Below are positions 50,549-60,581 of a stretch of 64,000 nt of DNA, in pieces. How positions within the stretch are numbered: position 1 is the first letter of the stretch; every line of letters starts with the position of its first letter. Under the pieces are notes generated by a model. That model had not been told where the DNA came from and ran no database searches. It saw only the letters and a program-made list of their open reading frames with translations. The position numbers and the translations under genes were made by a program. The DNA is from VRUE01 sp963796705 (GTDB lineage: Bacteria; Actinomycetota; Thermoleophilia; Solirubrobacterales; 70-9): contig CAWCMK010000004.1 of the NCBI GenBank assembly GCA_963796705.1, positions 620,001 through 684,000 on the forward strand, given 5' to 3'.

Positions 50549-51727
50549 CTAGCGCATCTTCGGCAGGCCGAGCACCCGCTCGGCGATGATGTTCTTGAGA
50601 ATGTCCGTGGTGCCGCCCTCGATTGAGTTCGCGCGCGAGCGCAGGAAGCTGTACTCCCAGGCGCCCCCCGCGAGCGCGTGCTCGGCGCCGCGACTGAGCG
50701 GCGCATAGGCTCCCTCGATGTCCAGGGCCAACTCGGCGATTCCCTGGTTGATGTCCGCCCACTGCCACTTGCCAAGCGAGCCCTCGGGCCCGGGAATACC
50801 TGACTGCATCGTCTTCGTCAGCCCACGGTAGGCGTTGAGACGCATCGTCTCCGCCTCGATGTGGAGCTGCGCGATTCGCTGACGGAAAACGGGGTCCTCC
50901 GCCGCGGTGCCGCCGTTGACGCGAGTTCCGGCAGCGAGTTCGTCCAGCCTCTTGAGCTGGTTGGAGATCGACGCGATCGCCCCGAATGCGAGTCCGGCGC
51001 GCTCGTTCATCAGGGTCGTGATCGCCACCGTCCAGCCGTTACCAATGCCTCCGACGACGTTGGCATCCGGGATCCGGGCCTCCTCGATAAAGATCTCGTT
51101 GAACTCGCCCTCGCCGGTTATCTGCACGAGCGGCCGGACCTGGACTCCCTCCTGCTCCATATCCATCAGGAAGTAGGTGAGACCCTTGTGCTTGGGTGCG
51201 TCAGGGTCGGTGCGGGCGACGAGCATGCACCATTTCGAGAACTGGGCCAGGGTCGTCCAGACCTTCTGGCCGGTGACGACCCATTCCTCGCCGTCCTTGA
51301 TGGCGCGCGTCTTCAGCGAGGCCAGGTCGGAGCCGGACTCGGGCTCGGAGAAGCCCTGGCACCAGATCTCCTCGGCGGTGAGGATCGGCTCCAGATAGCG
51401 TTTCTTCTGCTCGTCGGTGCCGTGCGCGATGACCACCGGCCCGCCCATCGCGAGGCCGAGCACGTTGGCCGGACTGGGAGTCTGCAGGCGCGCCGCCTCC
51501 CCGGTGAAGATCGCCTGCTCGATCAGCGTCGCACCGCGGCCGCCGTACTCCTTCGGCCAGGAGATCCCCGCCCAGCCCGCCTCGTGCAGCTTGCCCTGCC
51601 ACTCGCGCCGGAAGGAGATCACGTCCTCGAAACCTGACTCCGGCTCGGGTCCCGGATGGTTCTCCTGCAGCCAGATGCGGACCTCGTCTCGGAACTCCTG
51701 CTCAGAGGGAGAGAGCGTCAGGTCCAT
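50549..51727 (-). CDS. acyl-CoA dehydrogenase
   Basis: The 392-residue product shows the canonical middle domain (CQGFSEPESGSDLASLKTRA, VTGQKVWTTLAQFSKWCML, NEIFIEEARIPDANVVGG) and a C-terminal region ending with ANSIEGGTTDILKNIIAERV. It is probably a partner of the divergent acyl-CoA dehydrogenase downstream, forming a heteromeric FadE-type enzyme. It sits between that gene and the thiolase on the same strand. Confidence 0.93.
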   Translation of the reverse strand: MDLTLSPSEQEFRDEVRIWLQENHPGPEPESGFEDVISFRREWQGKLHEAGWAGISWPKEYGGRGATLIEQAIFTGEAARLQTPSPANVLGLAMGGPVVIAHGTDEQKKRYLEPILTAEEIWCQGFSEPESGSDLASLKTRAIKDGEEWVVTGQKVWTTLAQFSKWCMLVARTDPDAPKHKGLTYFLMDMEQEGVQVRPLVQITGEGEFNEIFIEEARIPDANVVGGIGNGWTVAITTLMNERAGLAFGAIASISNQLKRLDELAAGTRVNGGTAAEDPVFRQRIAQLHIEAETMRLNAYRGLTKTMQSGIPGPEGSLGKWQWADINQGIAELALDIEGAYAPLSRGAEHALAGGAWEYSFLRSRANSIEGGTTDILKNIIAERVLGLPKMR

Positions 51728-51776
51728 CGCAGGGCAGCATATCGGCGCACTGGCCAGGCGGCCAGCCGGCTCGCGC

Positions 51777-52964
<1,188 letters not shown>

Positions 52965-53024
52965 CAGAAGCCTCCGTTCAAAGCTCTTATCGCGCCCTTC
53001 GCGCCTGCTCACTCAGGATACCGA

Positions 53025-53039
53025 TTGACTGGTCAGTCA
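53025..53039. promoter_or_regulatory. TetR-type operator, copy 2
   Basis: TTGACTGGTCAGTCA is identical to the core of the site at 45646. It lies in the divergent promoter region between the thiolase gene (start 52964) and the 3-hydroxyacyl-CoA dehydrogenase gene (start 53162). Shared control of both directions is likely. Confidence 0.75.
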
Positions 53040-53161
53040 GCCAGGGAAGCGAGCCGTCTGGCATCCATCGCTGTGGCGCTGTCGCAGCCGAACGGGGCAG
53101 GCGTTCGGCCCCCGAGGCTGGCGACGGACGGGCGCGGTCGCGTGATAGGAACCCGTCTTCG

Positions 53162-53986
53162 ATGAGCGGCGGCAACGGTTACGAGGCTCCGGGGATCGCC
53201 GGCAGCGGCGCGATCGCGACCGGGTTGGCGGCCGTCTCAACGACAACCGCCGACACGATCCTGCTCGCGCGCAGCGAGGCATCGGCCTGGCGCGCCGAGG
53301 AGAAGGTCGTCGCTGCTTGCTCGAAGGTCGAGGGCGCCGAGCCCTCCAGGTTGCGCGTCACCACCGATCCCGGGGACCTCGCCGAGTGCGACGTTGTCGT
53401 TGAGGCGATCGTCGAGGACGTGAGCCGAAAGGGAGAGCTGCTGACGGCGGTCGCCGCCGCCTGCCCGAGGGCCGACCTGGCGACGACGACATCCTCGCTG
53501 GGGATCGCGGAGATCGCCGCTGCGGGTGGCGTCGAGGGACGCCTCTTCGGATTGCACGTTTTCAATCCGGTGCCACGCATGAAGTTGGTCGAGGTCTGCT
53601 TCCCCGATGGCGCCGAGGCGGCCCGCGAGAAGGCCCTCGCCTGGTGCGCGGCCCTGGGCAAGACCGCCGTCGAGGTCCCCGACCTCGCCGGATTTGTCGT
53701 CAACCGCCTGCTCTTCCCCTACCTCTTCGATGCCGTCCGCTTCATGGAACAGACCGGTATGGAGGCGGGTGAGATCGACACCTGCATGAAGCTGGGTGCC
53801 GGCCACCCGATGGGTCCGCTGGCGCTGCTCGATTTCGTCGGCCTCGATGTCTGCAAGGCGATCGGCGACGCGCTCTTCGCCGCCTCGGGCGAGGCCTACC
53901 AAAGGCCCCCGGACCTGCTGGTCGAGATGGAGGGCGAGGGCAAGCTGGGCCGCAAGTCCGGGCAGGGCTTCTACGAGTACGACTGA
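53162..53986 (+). CDS. 3-hydroxyacyl-CoA dehydrogenase
   Basis: The 274-residue product from ATG 53162 has the NAD-binding fold (GIAGSGAIATGLA, in place of the strict GxGxxG), the catalytic LFGLHVFNPVPRMKLVEV with His and Asn, GFVVNRLLFPYLFDA and the C-terminal GAGHPMGPLALLDFVGLDV. It is of the single-domain 3-hydroxybutyryl-CoA dehydrogenase type and supplies the ketoacyl-CoA for the divergent thiolase. Confidence 0.93.
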   Translation: MSGGNGYEAPGIAGSGAIATGLAAVSTTTADTILLARSEASAWRAEEKVVAACSKVEGAEPSRLRVTTDPGDLAECDVVVEAIVEDVSRKGELLTAVAAACPRADLATTTSSLGIAEIAAAGGVEGRLFGLHVFNPVPRMKLVEVCFPDGAEAAREKALAWCAALGKTAVEVPDLAGFVVNRLLFPYLFDAVRFMEQTGMEAGEIDTCMKLGAGHPMGPLALLDFVGLDVCKAIGDALFAASGEAYQRPPDLLVEMEGEGKLGRKSGQGFYEYD

Positions 53987-54062
53987 AGCGCGCCTTGCGG
54001 AAGCTTTTGGTCAGGGTGGCCGGAGCCTGCACCACGGGCGGCACCAAGGCGAGATCTGAGGG

Positions 54063-54290
54063 TCAGCGCTTGCCGGCCATATCCCAGATAACGTCGGCGG
54101 GCCCGATGCCCTGGTGGCGGGCGATCGCCTCGACCTCCGCCCAGGGCAGCTCTGCCTCGGGAAGATCGTCCCAACGGGCCAGGTCAAGGGCCTCAACGAC
54201 CCCCTTCAGGGCCGGCCCGAGATGCTCCTCGGATCGCAGCAACGCCTTCAGGACTTCAAGCTGCTTGTCGCTCAGACGCATAACCCACAT
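54063..54290 (-). CDS. small helical protein, unknown function
   Basis: The 75-residue product (MRLSDKQLEVLKALLRSEEH, VEAIARHQGIGPADVIWDMA) looks like a small helical, possibly DNA-binding, domain. It has no signal or membrane segment and appears to be a single gene. No family is recognised. Confidence 0.55.
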   Translation of the reverse strand: MWVMRLSDKQLEVLKALLRSEEHLGPALKGVVEALDLARWDDLPEAELPWAEVEAIARHQGIGPADVIWDMAGKR

Positions 54291-54334
54291 GTGGCACCTC
54301 CAAAGCTCGGGCGGGCGCGGGTTGCTCTGGAAAA

Positions 54335-55633
54335 TTAAGCCGATGGGCGGACGGAACTGCTGATCCGAACCGCCTCGATGCGGTTCTCGCGCACCGACTC
54401 GACCCGCAGCGTGTAGCCGTTGGCGGTGATCGTGTCTCCCCGCTTGGGCAGCCGCCCGAGCTCGCCGAAGACGTATCCCCCGACCGAGTTGTAGGCGTCG
54501 CTGTCGACCGGCAGCTCGATGCCCGCGTCAGCGAGGTCGCCAAGCGAAACGTGGCCCCGCACGAACCAATCGCCGTTGGTCAGCCTGCGCAGGGCGGCGG
54601 CGCGGGGGTCGGTCTCATCCTCGATCTCCCCAACCACCTCCTCGAGGATGTCCTCGACGGTGACGATCCCCACCGTGCGCCCATACTCGTCAACGACGAC
54701 CGAGAGCGAGGTGCGCTGGACCTGGAGATCGTGCAGCAGGTCATCGAGCGGCCGGGTCTCTGGGACGATCAGCGCGTCGCGCACGACCGGCTCGATCCGA
54801 GCGTCGGGTCCGTCGCTCATGTAGAGGCGCGCAAGGCTGTTGTTGTGGACGATCCCCTTCACCCTGTCGGGGTTCTCATCTTCGATCGCCACGAGGCGGG
54901 TGTGGCCGGAGGTGACACAGCGCCGCAGCGCCGTCTCGACGCTCTCAGAAGCGTCGACCGTGACAACCGCTGGAATCGGCGTCATCACCTCGCGGGCCTC
55001 CTGCTCGTGCAGGTGGAAGACACCTCCCAGCATGCCGGCCTCGCCGGGATCAAGTGAGCCGCCCTGGCGAGAGCTATCGATGATCTGCTTCAGATCCTCG
55101 GAGGTGTGGTGCTCTTCGAGGTCGCGGGGGTTGACGCCGAAGAGGCGAACGATCGCGTTGGAGACGCTGCTGAGCGCCTTCGTAACCGGTGCCGCCACCG
55201 CCTGGAACCAGTTGAGCGGCCGCGCAACCCGTCGCGCGGTGCGCTCCGGGCTGGCGATCGCGAGCATCTTCGGCACCTGCTCGCCGACGCTGATGTGGAT
55301 GCCGGTCACCAAGACGAAGGCGATCGCCACGGAGAGCGCGACCGCAACGCCGTGCGAGAGGCCACCGAAGACCGGTTCCAGGATCACCGCCAGAGAGGGC
55401 TCGCCGAGGAAGCCGATGCCGATCGAGGCGACGGTAACCCCGATCTGACAGGCCGAAAGCGATTCGTCGATCCGGTCGAGCTGCTCGACGACCGCCTCCG
55501 CTCCGCGTTCCCCTTCCTCTGCCAGTTGCTGGACCTTGCCGCGGCGGCTGCGGACCAGGGCGAACTCGGCCGCGACGAAGAAGCCGTTGACGGCGACCAG
55601 CACGAGAAGGAGGACGAGCAGCAGGACGCTCAT
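54335..55633 (-). CDS. CNNM/CorC-type membrane protein with CBS domains
   Basis: The 432-residue product has an N-terminal CNNM (DUF21) domain with an N-terminal helix (LLLVLLLVLVAVNGFFVAAE) and further helices to about residue 135. Two CBS domains (residues about 200-325, MTPIPAVVTVDASESVETAL and TSLSVVVDEYGRTVGIVTVE) and a CorC_HlyC C-terminal domain (GYVFGELGRLPKRGDT) follow. Family members transport or regulate magnesium or other divalent ions. No partner gene is adjacent. Confidence 0.93.
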   Translation of the reverse strand: MSVLLLVLLLVLVAVNGFFVAAEFALVRSRRGKVQQLAEEGERGAEAVVEQLDRIDESLSACQIGVTVASIGIGFLGEPSLAVILEPVFGGLSHGVAVALSVAIAFVLVTGIHISVGEQVPKMLAIASPERTARRVARPLNWFQAVAAPVTKALSSVSNAIVRLFGVNPRDLEEHHTSEDLKQIIDSSRQGGSLDPGEAGMLGGVFHLHEQEAREVMTPIPAVVTVDASESVETALRRCVTSGHTRLVAIEDENPDRVKGIVHNNSLARLYMSDGPDARIEPVVRDALIVPETRPLDDLLHDLQVQRTSLSVVVDEYGRTVGIVTVEDILEEVVGEIEDETDPRAAALRRLTNGDWFVRGHVSLGDLADAGIELPVDSDAYNSVGGYVFGELGRLPKRGDTITANGYTLRVESVRENRIEAVRISSSVRPSA

Positions 55634-55705
55634 CGGCTATGTGTCCCGGTACTTCGGGGGATGTCTTCTTCGGCCATTCGGCGTAGGGAATATAGCTTTC
55701 TCCGT

Positions 55706-56617
55706 ATGCGGATCGCGAGCCTCGTCCCATCTGCAACCGAGATGCTCTTCGCCCTTGGCTTGGGCGTGGACGTCGTCGCGGTGACCCATGAGTGCGACTA
55801 CCCGGCCGCCGCGAGAAGCCTGCCGCACTTGACGCGGACAGTCATCCCCCAGGAGGGTCTCTCGCCAGCCGAGATCGACGCCGCCGTGAAAGCGATGCTC
55901 GCCGAGGGACGCTCCCTTTACGAACTCGACGAGCAGCGACTGGCGGAGGTCGCGCCGGACCTGATCGTCACCCAGGCCGTCTGCGCCGTCTGCGCGGTCT
56001 CCCACGAGGACGTCGTCGAGGCGGCGGCCCGCCTGCCCGGGGCCCCTCAGGTTGTGCAACAGGATCCGAGCACACTCGCAGAGGTGCTGGAGGACGTTGT
56101 GCGCCTCGGCGAGGCAGCCGGAGCTGAGGCTTCCGCGCACGAGCTTCGCGGCGAACTCGAGGGACGCTTGGCGACGGTGTCCGCCGCGGTCGACGGTGGG
56201 CCCCGGCCGCGCGTGATCGCGCTGGAGTGGCTGGACCCGCCCTTTGTCGGTGGCCACTGGATCCCCGAGATGATCTCGATCGCCGGGGGTGAGGACGTCG
56301 CCGGCCCGCCGGGTCTGAAATCACCCGAAGTGGGATGGGGCGCCCTCTCGGGACTGAACCCCGATGTGGTCGTCGTGATGCCCTGCGGTTGCTATGTCGA
56401 AGACTCGGTCGCCCAGACGCTGGAGCACTGGCAACGGATCGAGCGGCTCGGCGGCCCGCGCGTCTTCGCGGTCGACGCCGCCTCGACGTTCTCGCGGCCC
56501 GGACCGCGGCTCGTGGACGGCATCGAGCTGCTCGCCCACCTGCTCCATCCCGACCTCTTCCGGCCACCGGGAAACATCGGCTTCGCCGAGGTGCGAGCGC
56601 CCAGCCAGCGAACCTGA
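55706..56617 (+). CDS. cobalamin/metal-binding protein, BtuF-like, without signal peptide
   Basis: The 303-residue product from ATG 55706 resembles class III periplasmic binding proteins (MRIASLVPSATEMLFALGLG, DLIVTQAVCAVCAVS, PEMISIAGGEDV, LNPDVVVVMPCGCYVEDSV), the helical-backbone metal receptor fold of BtuF. It has no signal peptide or lipobox and no adjacent permease. The cysteines in CAVCAV and CGCY may bind a ligand. It probably binds a corrinoid or metal complex in the cytoplasm. Confidence 0.85.
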   Translation: MRIASLVPSATEMLFALGLGVDVVAVTHECDYPAAARSLPHLTRTVIPQEGLSPAEIDAAVKAMLAEGRSLYELDEQRLAEVAPDLIVTQAVCAVCAVSHEDVVEAAARLPGAPQVVQQDPSTLAEVLEDVVRLGEAAGAEASAHELRGELEGRLATVSAAVDGGPRPRVIALEWLDPPFVGGHWIPEMISIAGGEDVAGPPGLKSPEVGWGALSGLNPDVVVVMPCGCYVEDSVAQTLEHWQRIERLGGPRVFAVDAASTFSRPGPRLVDGIELLAHLLHPDLFRPPGNIGFAEVRAPSQRT

Positions 56618-56652
56618 GCTCGAGGCAACGGCCCCCGAGCGTCAACTGGCGC

Positions 56653-57480
56653 TCAGGCCACGGCGAATGCGCCGAGCACCGAGACGACGGCGACGGCGGC
56701 CATCGCGAGCAACTCGACCGCGAGCCGGTTGCGGCCGAGCATCCCTCGTTCCCCGGCAAGGATCACCAGCGCGCAGACCGCACCGCCGACCAGCCCACCG
56801 AGGTGACCGCCGACGCTTATGTGGCTGACACTGAAGGAGAGGACCAGGTTGATGATCAAAAGCAGGCCGAGCTCGGTCGCGATCTGATTCGAGCCGCGCT
56901 GCCGGGCGACGAGGACGGTCGCGACGAGAACGCCGAAAATAGCCCCGGAGGCGCCGACCGTCACTTCGAACTGGTTCGTCAGGGCGAGCGCACCGAAAGA
57001 GCCCGCGAGGAGCGAGGCGAAATACAGGGCGAGGAAGCGCGGCGTACCGATCGCCGGCTCGAGCAGTCGGCCGAGAATGAAAAGAATGAACATGTTGAAG
57101 CCGATGTGGATCAGATTGACGTGCAGAAATCCACTCGTGATCAGGCGATACCACTCGCCGTGCGCAATCGAGAAGCCCCGTAGACCGAATTCGTTGATCA
57201 GAGGGATGACTTCGGGCGAGAGACCACCCGAGCCGCCGGCAATCTCGAAGAGGAAGACGACGACGTTGATCGCGATCAAAACCGCAGTTGCCGGGAAGCG
57301 ACCCAGCGCCGTGGCGCCCGGGCCCGGGACGCCGCGCGTCACCCGGGTGCGCTGACTGGCGCACTCCGGACAGCGCATGCCGACCGGGGTGGGTGTCATG
57401 CAGGAGGGGCAAATCGGCCTGCCACATGAGGAGCAGGAGACGCGGGTCTCGCGATTGGGATGTCGGTAACAGGTCGCCAT
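56653..57480 (-). CDS. rhomboid intramembrane protease with zinc-finger N-terminus
   Basis: The 275-residue product carries an N-terminal B-box-like zinc-binding part (C4, H7, C16, C19, C24, C27, C37, C40) and six membrane helices of a rhomboid serine protease. The catalytic dyad is S178 (GASGAIFG) and H226 (GGHLGG). HVNLIHIGFNM is the conserved HxxxN region. It cleaves transmembrane substrates. The cytosolic zinc module may recognise a partner. Confidence 0.94.
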   Translation of the reverse strand: MATCYRHPNRETRVSCSSCGRPICPSCMTPTPVGMRCPECASQRTRVTRGVPGPGATALGRFPATAVLIAINVVVFLFEIAGGSGGLSPEVIPLINEFGLRGFSIAHGEWYRLITSGFLHVNLIHIGFNMFILFILGRLLEPAIGTPRFLALYFASLLAGSFGALALTNQFEVTVGASGAIFGVLVATVLVARQRGSNQIATELGLLLIINLVLSFSVSHISVGGHLGGLVGGAVCALVILAGERGMLGRNRLAVELLAMAAVAVVSVLGAFAVA

Positions 57481-57508
57481 CGGGAGCGCGGAGCCTACAA
57501 TCGTCGCC

Positions 57509-57931
57509 GTGCCGGACCCCGGGCGGGCAGAGAAAAACGACGGCCCGAGCCCGGCGCGGCTCTACGCGACCCTGATCGGCGGATTGCTGGTGCTCGCCGG
57601 CATCGTCGGCTTCTTCTACAGCGCCTCCTTCGGGGGGCCCGGCGAGGTCGCGGACGGACTGGGCATCTTCTCGCTCAACGCCTGGAACAACGTCATCCTC
57701 ATCGCGACGGGTACCGCCGGCCTGCTCCTCGCCGGCTATGCGGCGCGTCAATACTCATTCTGGCTCGGAACCTTCTATCTCGCGGTGGCGATCTGGGGCT
57801 TCATGATCGGCGGCGGCGAGGCGATCCTCGGCTTTCTCCCGGTAAACGCCGCCGATGACCTCCTGCACCTGGCGCTCGGCGTGCTCGGGGTACTGGCGGC
57901 GCTGGCCACGCCCAGACGGGCTATGGCTTGA
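57509..57931 (+). CDS. DUF4383 membrane protein
   Basis: The 140-residue product has four membrane helices (LYATLIGGLLVLAGIVGFFY, NVILIATGTAGLLLAGYAAR, WLGTFYLAVAIWGFMIG, LLHLALGVLGVLAAL) and the NAADDLLHLALG motif typical of DUF4383. The function is unknown. It is divergent from the rhomboid gene (28-base gap) and overlaps the convergent neighbour by 11 bases. Confidence 0.85.
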   Translation: MPDPGRAEKNDGPSPARLYATLIGGLLVLAGIVGFFYSASFGGPGEVADGLGIFSLNAWNNVILIATGTAGLLLAGYAARQYSFWLGTFYLAVAIWGFMIGGGEAILGFLPVNAADDLLHLALGVLGVLAALATPRRAMA

Positions 57932-58241
57932 GGCGAGCGGCGAGAGTCCGCAGGCCGCCCCTCGCCTGCTGACGACCGCGGCGCCGCATCTCGATCAGCA
58001 CCAGGGCACCCGTGGCGACCCCGCCGGCGCTGATCGCAACGACGGGCCTGACCCAGTTGCGCGGGTCGCGCAGGGCACGCAGCTCGCTCTCGGAGAGCTC
58101 CTCGGCCCAATCGGAGAGCTCCTCTGCCGCCGCCTGGGTGATGGCGCCAAGCGTGTCTTCGACGCGGCCCGAGAGTCGCTCGGGAGGCTCGATTGGCCGC
58201 AGCGCGTCGGCCAGCATCCGCTCTACGTCAGTCACCGTCAA
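57921..58241 (-). CDS. single-span membrane protein, candidate anti-sigma partner
   Basis: The 106-residue product has a cytoplasmic helical N-terminus (MTVTDVERMLADALRPIEPP), an acidic segment (AAAEELSDWAEELSESELRA) and one membrane helix (PVVAISAGGVATGALVLIEM). It starts 14 bases inside the ECF sigma gene, the usual place of an anti-sigma factor. It lacks the zinc motif HxxxCxxC, so the role is inferred from position only. Confidence 0.72.
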   Translation of the reverse strand: MTVTDVERMLADALRPIEPPERLSGRVEDTLGAITQAAAEELSDWAEELSESELRALRDPRNWVRPVVAISAGGVATGALVLIEMRRRGRQQARGGLRTLAARLKP

Positions 58242-58785
58242 CCCCCATCTGTTCCTGAAGCTGCTTGATCGCCCGATGGATCAGAACCTTGGTAGCTCCG
58301 TCGCTGCGACCCAGCGCCCGCGCGATCTCGCGATTGTCCATGCCCAGTGCAAAGCGCATTATCAGTGCCTCTCGCCGATCGTCCGGGAGGTGGCGCAGAT
58401 TGTCCATCACCTGCCGCAGCTCCTCGCGCCCTTCGGCGATCGCCTCGGTTCCGTGGCGAGCCGGGATCGGGTCGGCGCTCTCCAGCGAGGTCTGGGGCCG
58501 CCGTGAGCGGTCGCGGTAGTAATTGGAGGCGAGGTTGTGGGCGATGCGGATTAACCAGGGGCGCAGCGGCCGCCCATGGGACTCCCGCCGCGCCCGATCG
58601 AAGTGCCGGTAGGCCTGCAGGAATGCCTGCTCGGTCAGGTCCTCCGCATCGTGGGGGTTGCCCACCCGGTAGTAGGCGTAGGAGTAGACGTCGCGCAGGT
58701 GCGCTCGGTAGAGCTCCTCGAAGGCGCGGTCGAGCTCCGCCTTCGCGGCGGGATCCAGACTCGAGGGCTCCGAGCTCTCGCTCAC
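58228..58785 (-). CDS. ECF-type RNA polymerase sigma factor
   Basis: The 185-residue product has sigma region 2 (LDRAFEELYRAHLRDVYSYA, then DAEDLTEQAFLQAYRHF) and region 4 (LPDDRREALIMRFALGMDNR and EIARALGRSDGATKVLIHRA). GTG 58785 is preferred. A longer form from GTG 58869 would overlap the fusion-gene stop and add a poorly conserved leader. It probably controls a small stress or envelope regulon with the adjacent membrane protein as antagonist. Confidence 0.92.
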   Translation of the reverse strand: MSESSEPSSLDPAAKAELDRAFEELYRAHLRDVYSYAYYRVGNPHDAEDLTEQAFLQAYRHFDRARRESHGRPLRPWLIRIAHNLASNYYRDRSRRPQTSLESADPIPARHGTEAIAEGREELRQVMDNLRHLPDDRREALIMRFALGMDNREIARALGRSDGATKVLIHRAIKQLQEQMGVDGD

Positions 58786-58869
58786 GGGCGAAGCGTAGTG
58801 GGCCAAGGTCAAATCGATCGCGCTCCGCTCGCCGAGGGAGGCAGAGTCGCAGGCCTGCCCGCTCGCCAC

Positions 58870-60534
58870 TCATGCCGCCCGCCGCGAGCGCTCCATCCGC
58901 CGCAGGCCGGTGACCCAGCTGCCGGGGTCGACTTCGCCCCGGATCAGTTCCGTGAGTCCACCAAGTGCCGCAGCCGGGAATCCGGCCTCGGCGATTGTCT
59001 CGGCGAGCAGGGGCACGGCGTCGAGTCCCTCGGATGCCTGCCCGATCAGCGCCGGGATCTCCGCCGCGGGGGTGCCCTTGCCCAACAGTTCTCCAGCCCG
59101 CCGGTTGCGACCGGTCGGGGCCATCATCGTCGCGGTCAGGTCACCCACCCCGGCCAGACCCGAGAAGGTCTCGAGCTCGGCGCCGCGCCCGATCGCGTAG
59201 CCGCTGCACTCGCGCCAGACCTCGGCAGCGGCGATCCCGGCGGCGTTGAGGCCATGCTGCTCGGCCGCCGCCGCGGCCAGCGCGGCGGCATTCTTCGCAG
59301 CGCCGGCCATCTCGACTCCGACGACATCACTGGAGCGCTCGCAGACAAGGCCGGCGCGGTCGAAAACCTCTCCCAGCTGGGAGCGCAGGTCCGGGTCGGC
59401 GGAACCGAGAACCAGGGCCGCCAACCCCGAAACCGCCTCGCGCGCGTGGGCGGGGCCTCCGAGACAGGCGATCGCGCGAGCCCTTACCCGCTCGCCGACG
59501 TACTCGGCGGGCAGCTGCCCCTGCGGCGGAATAAGTCCCTTCGTTAGCAGCAACACGGCGGCGCGATCGCCAACTCGATCGGCGATTGCGCCCACCGCCT
59601 GGGGCAGCGAGCTCGAGGGGATTGCGAGGCAGACCAGGTCCGTTCCAGCGAGCTCGATCTTGCTTGAGTGGCGCACTCTCAGGGAGCCCGGCAACGCGAC
59701 CCCGGGCAGGTAGCGATGGTTCTCGCGAAGGCGGTTCAGCTCCGCCGCCTGCTCGGCGGTGCGCGTCCCGAGCTGCACGTCGAGGCCGCCCCGGGCGAGC
59801 AGCACGGCGACGGCGGTCCCCCAGCTGCCGGCTCCGATCACCGCCGCGCGACGCATCGGCGGCAGACCACCGAGGTCCTCCCACTGGAGCTCCACATTGG
59901 GCCAGATCCGCGCCGTCACTGTCTCCGCCAGCGCGGGTGAGGGACTGGCAGCCCGGGGAAACGTCATCGCCCGGCCGAGCCGCACCTTGACCTTGCGGGG
60001 GCGGATCCGCCAGCCACACCGAACGTTTTCGGTGCCGAGCACCGCGGTGGGTATCACCGGGGCACCGGTCTGCAGGGCGAGGCGACCGACGCCCCGCTTG
60101 GGGGCGGCGAGGCTTCCCGTCCTGATCCTGGTCCCCTCCGGAAATATGCAGACGGTCCCTCCTCTTTCGACCACCGTGCGAGCGGTCTGGACCGCGTCCT
60201 CGTCGGACTCGCCCCGACGAATCGGGAAGGCCCCGAGACGAGAGAGGATCCAGCCCTGCCAGCGACGCTCGAAGAGCTCGACCTTCGCGACGTAGTTCAT
60301 CGGCCGCCGCCACGGCAAGGCGCCGCCTATCGCGAAGGGGTCGAGGAAGCTGCGATGGTTGGAGGCGACGATCAGGCCGCCCCTAACCCGCCCGTGCTCG
60401 CGCCCCCCGCGCGCGTAGCGGAAGTAGATCAGGAAGAAGGGGGTCATCAGGATCCTTGCGCCTATGTAGAGCGGCCAGTTGACGCCGTGGCGACGCGTGT
60501 AACGGTGGTAGCGCTCGAGACGCTCGGTGCTCAC
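58870..60534 (-). CDS. gpsA: fusion of PlsC-type acyltransferase and glycerol-3-phosphate dehydrogenase
   Basis: One open frame of 554 residues encodes two enzymes. Residues 1-220 are a 1-acylglycerol-3-phosphate acyltransferase with NHRSFLD (H60, D65) and FPEGTR (131-136). Residues 227-554 are NAD(P)-dependent glycerol-3-phosphate dehydrogenase with VIGAGSWGTA (232-241), LTKGL, CLGGPAHAREAVSGL, AAKNAAALAAA (catalytic Lys) and SGYAIGRGAELETFSGLAGVGDL. The two reactions supply and use the glycerol backbone in phosphatidic acid synthesis. An internal ATG at codon 227 has no good ribosome binding site, so a true bifunctional protein is likely. Confidence 0.92.
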   Translation of the reverse strand: MSTERLERYHRYTRRHGVNWPLYIGARILMTPFFLIYFRYARGGREHGRVRGGLIVASNHRSFLDPFAIGGALPWRRPMNYVAKVELFERRWQGWILSRLGAFPIRRGESDEDAVQTARTVVERGGTVCIFPEGTRIRTGSLAAPKRGVGRLALQTGAPVIPTAVLGTENVRCGWRIRPRKVKVRLGRAMTFPRAASPSPALAETVTARIWPNVELQWEDLGGLPPMRRAAVIGAGSWGTAVAVLLARGGLDVQLGTRTAEQAAELNRLRENHRYLPGVALPGSLRVRHSSKIELAGTDLVCLAIPSSSLPQAVGAIADRVGDRAAVLLLTKGLIPPQGQLPAEYVGERVRARAIACLGGPAHAREAVSGLAALVLGSADPDLRSQLGEVFDRAGLVCERSSDVVGVEMAGAAKNAAALAAAAAEQHGLNAAGIAAAEVWRECSGYAIGRGAELETFSGLAGVGDLTATMMAPTGRNRRAGELLGKGTPAAEIPALIGQASEGLDAVPLLAETIAEAGFPAAALGGLTELIRGEVDPGSWVTGLRRMERSRRAA

Positions 60535-60581
60535 AGGGGTGGCTACACGGCGGCGGTCCTGGGGTTACCGGGACCGCGTGC

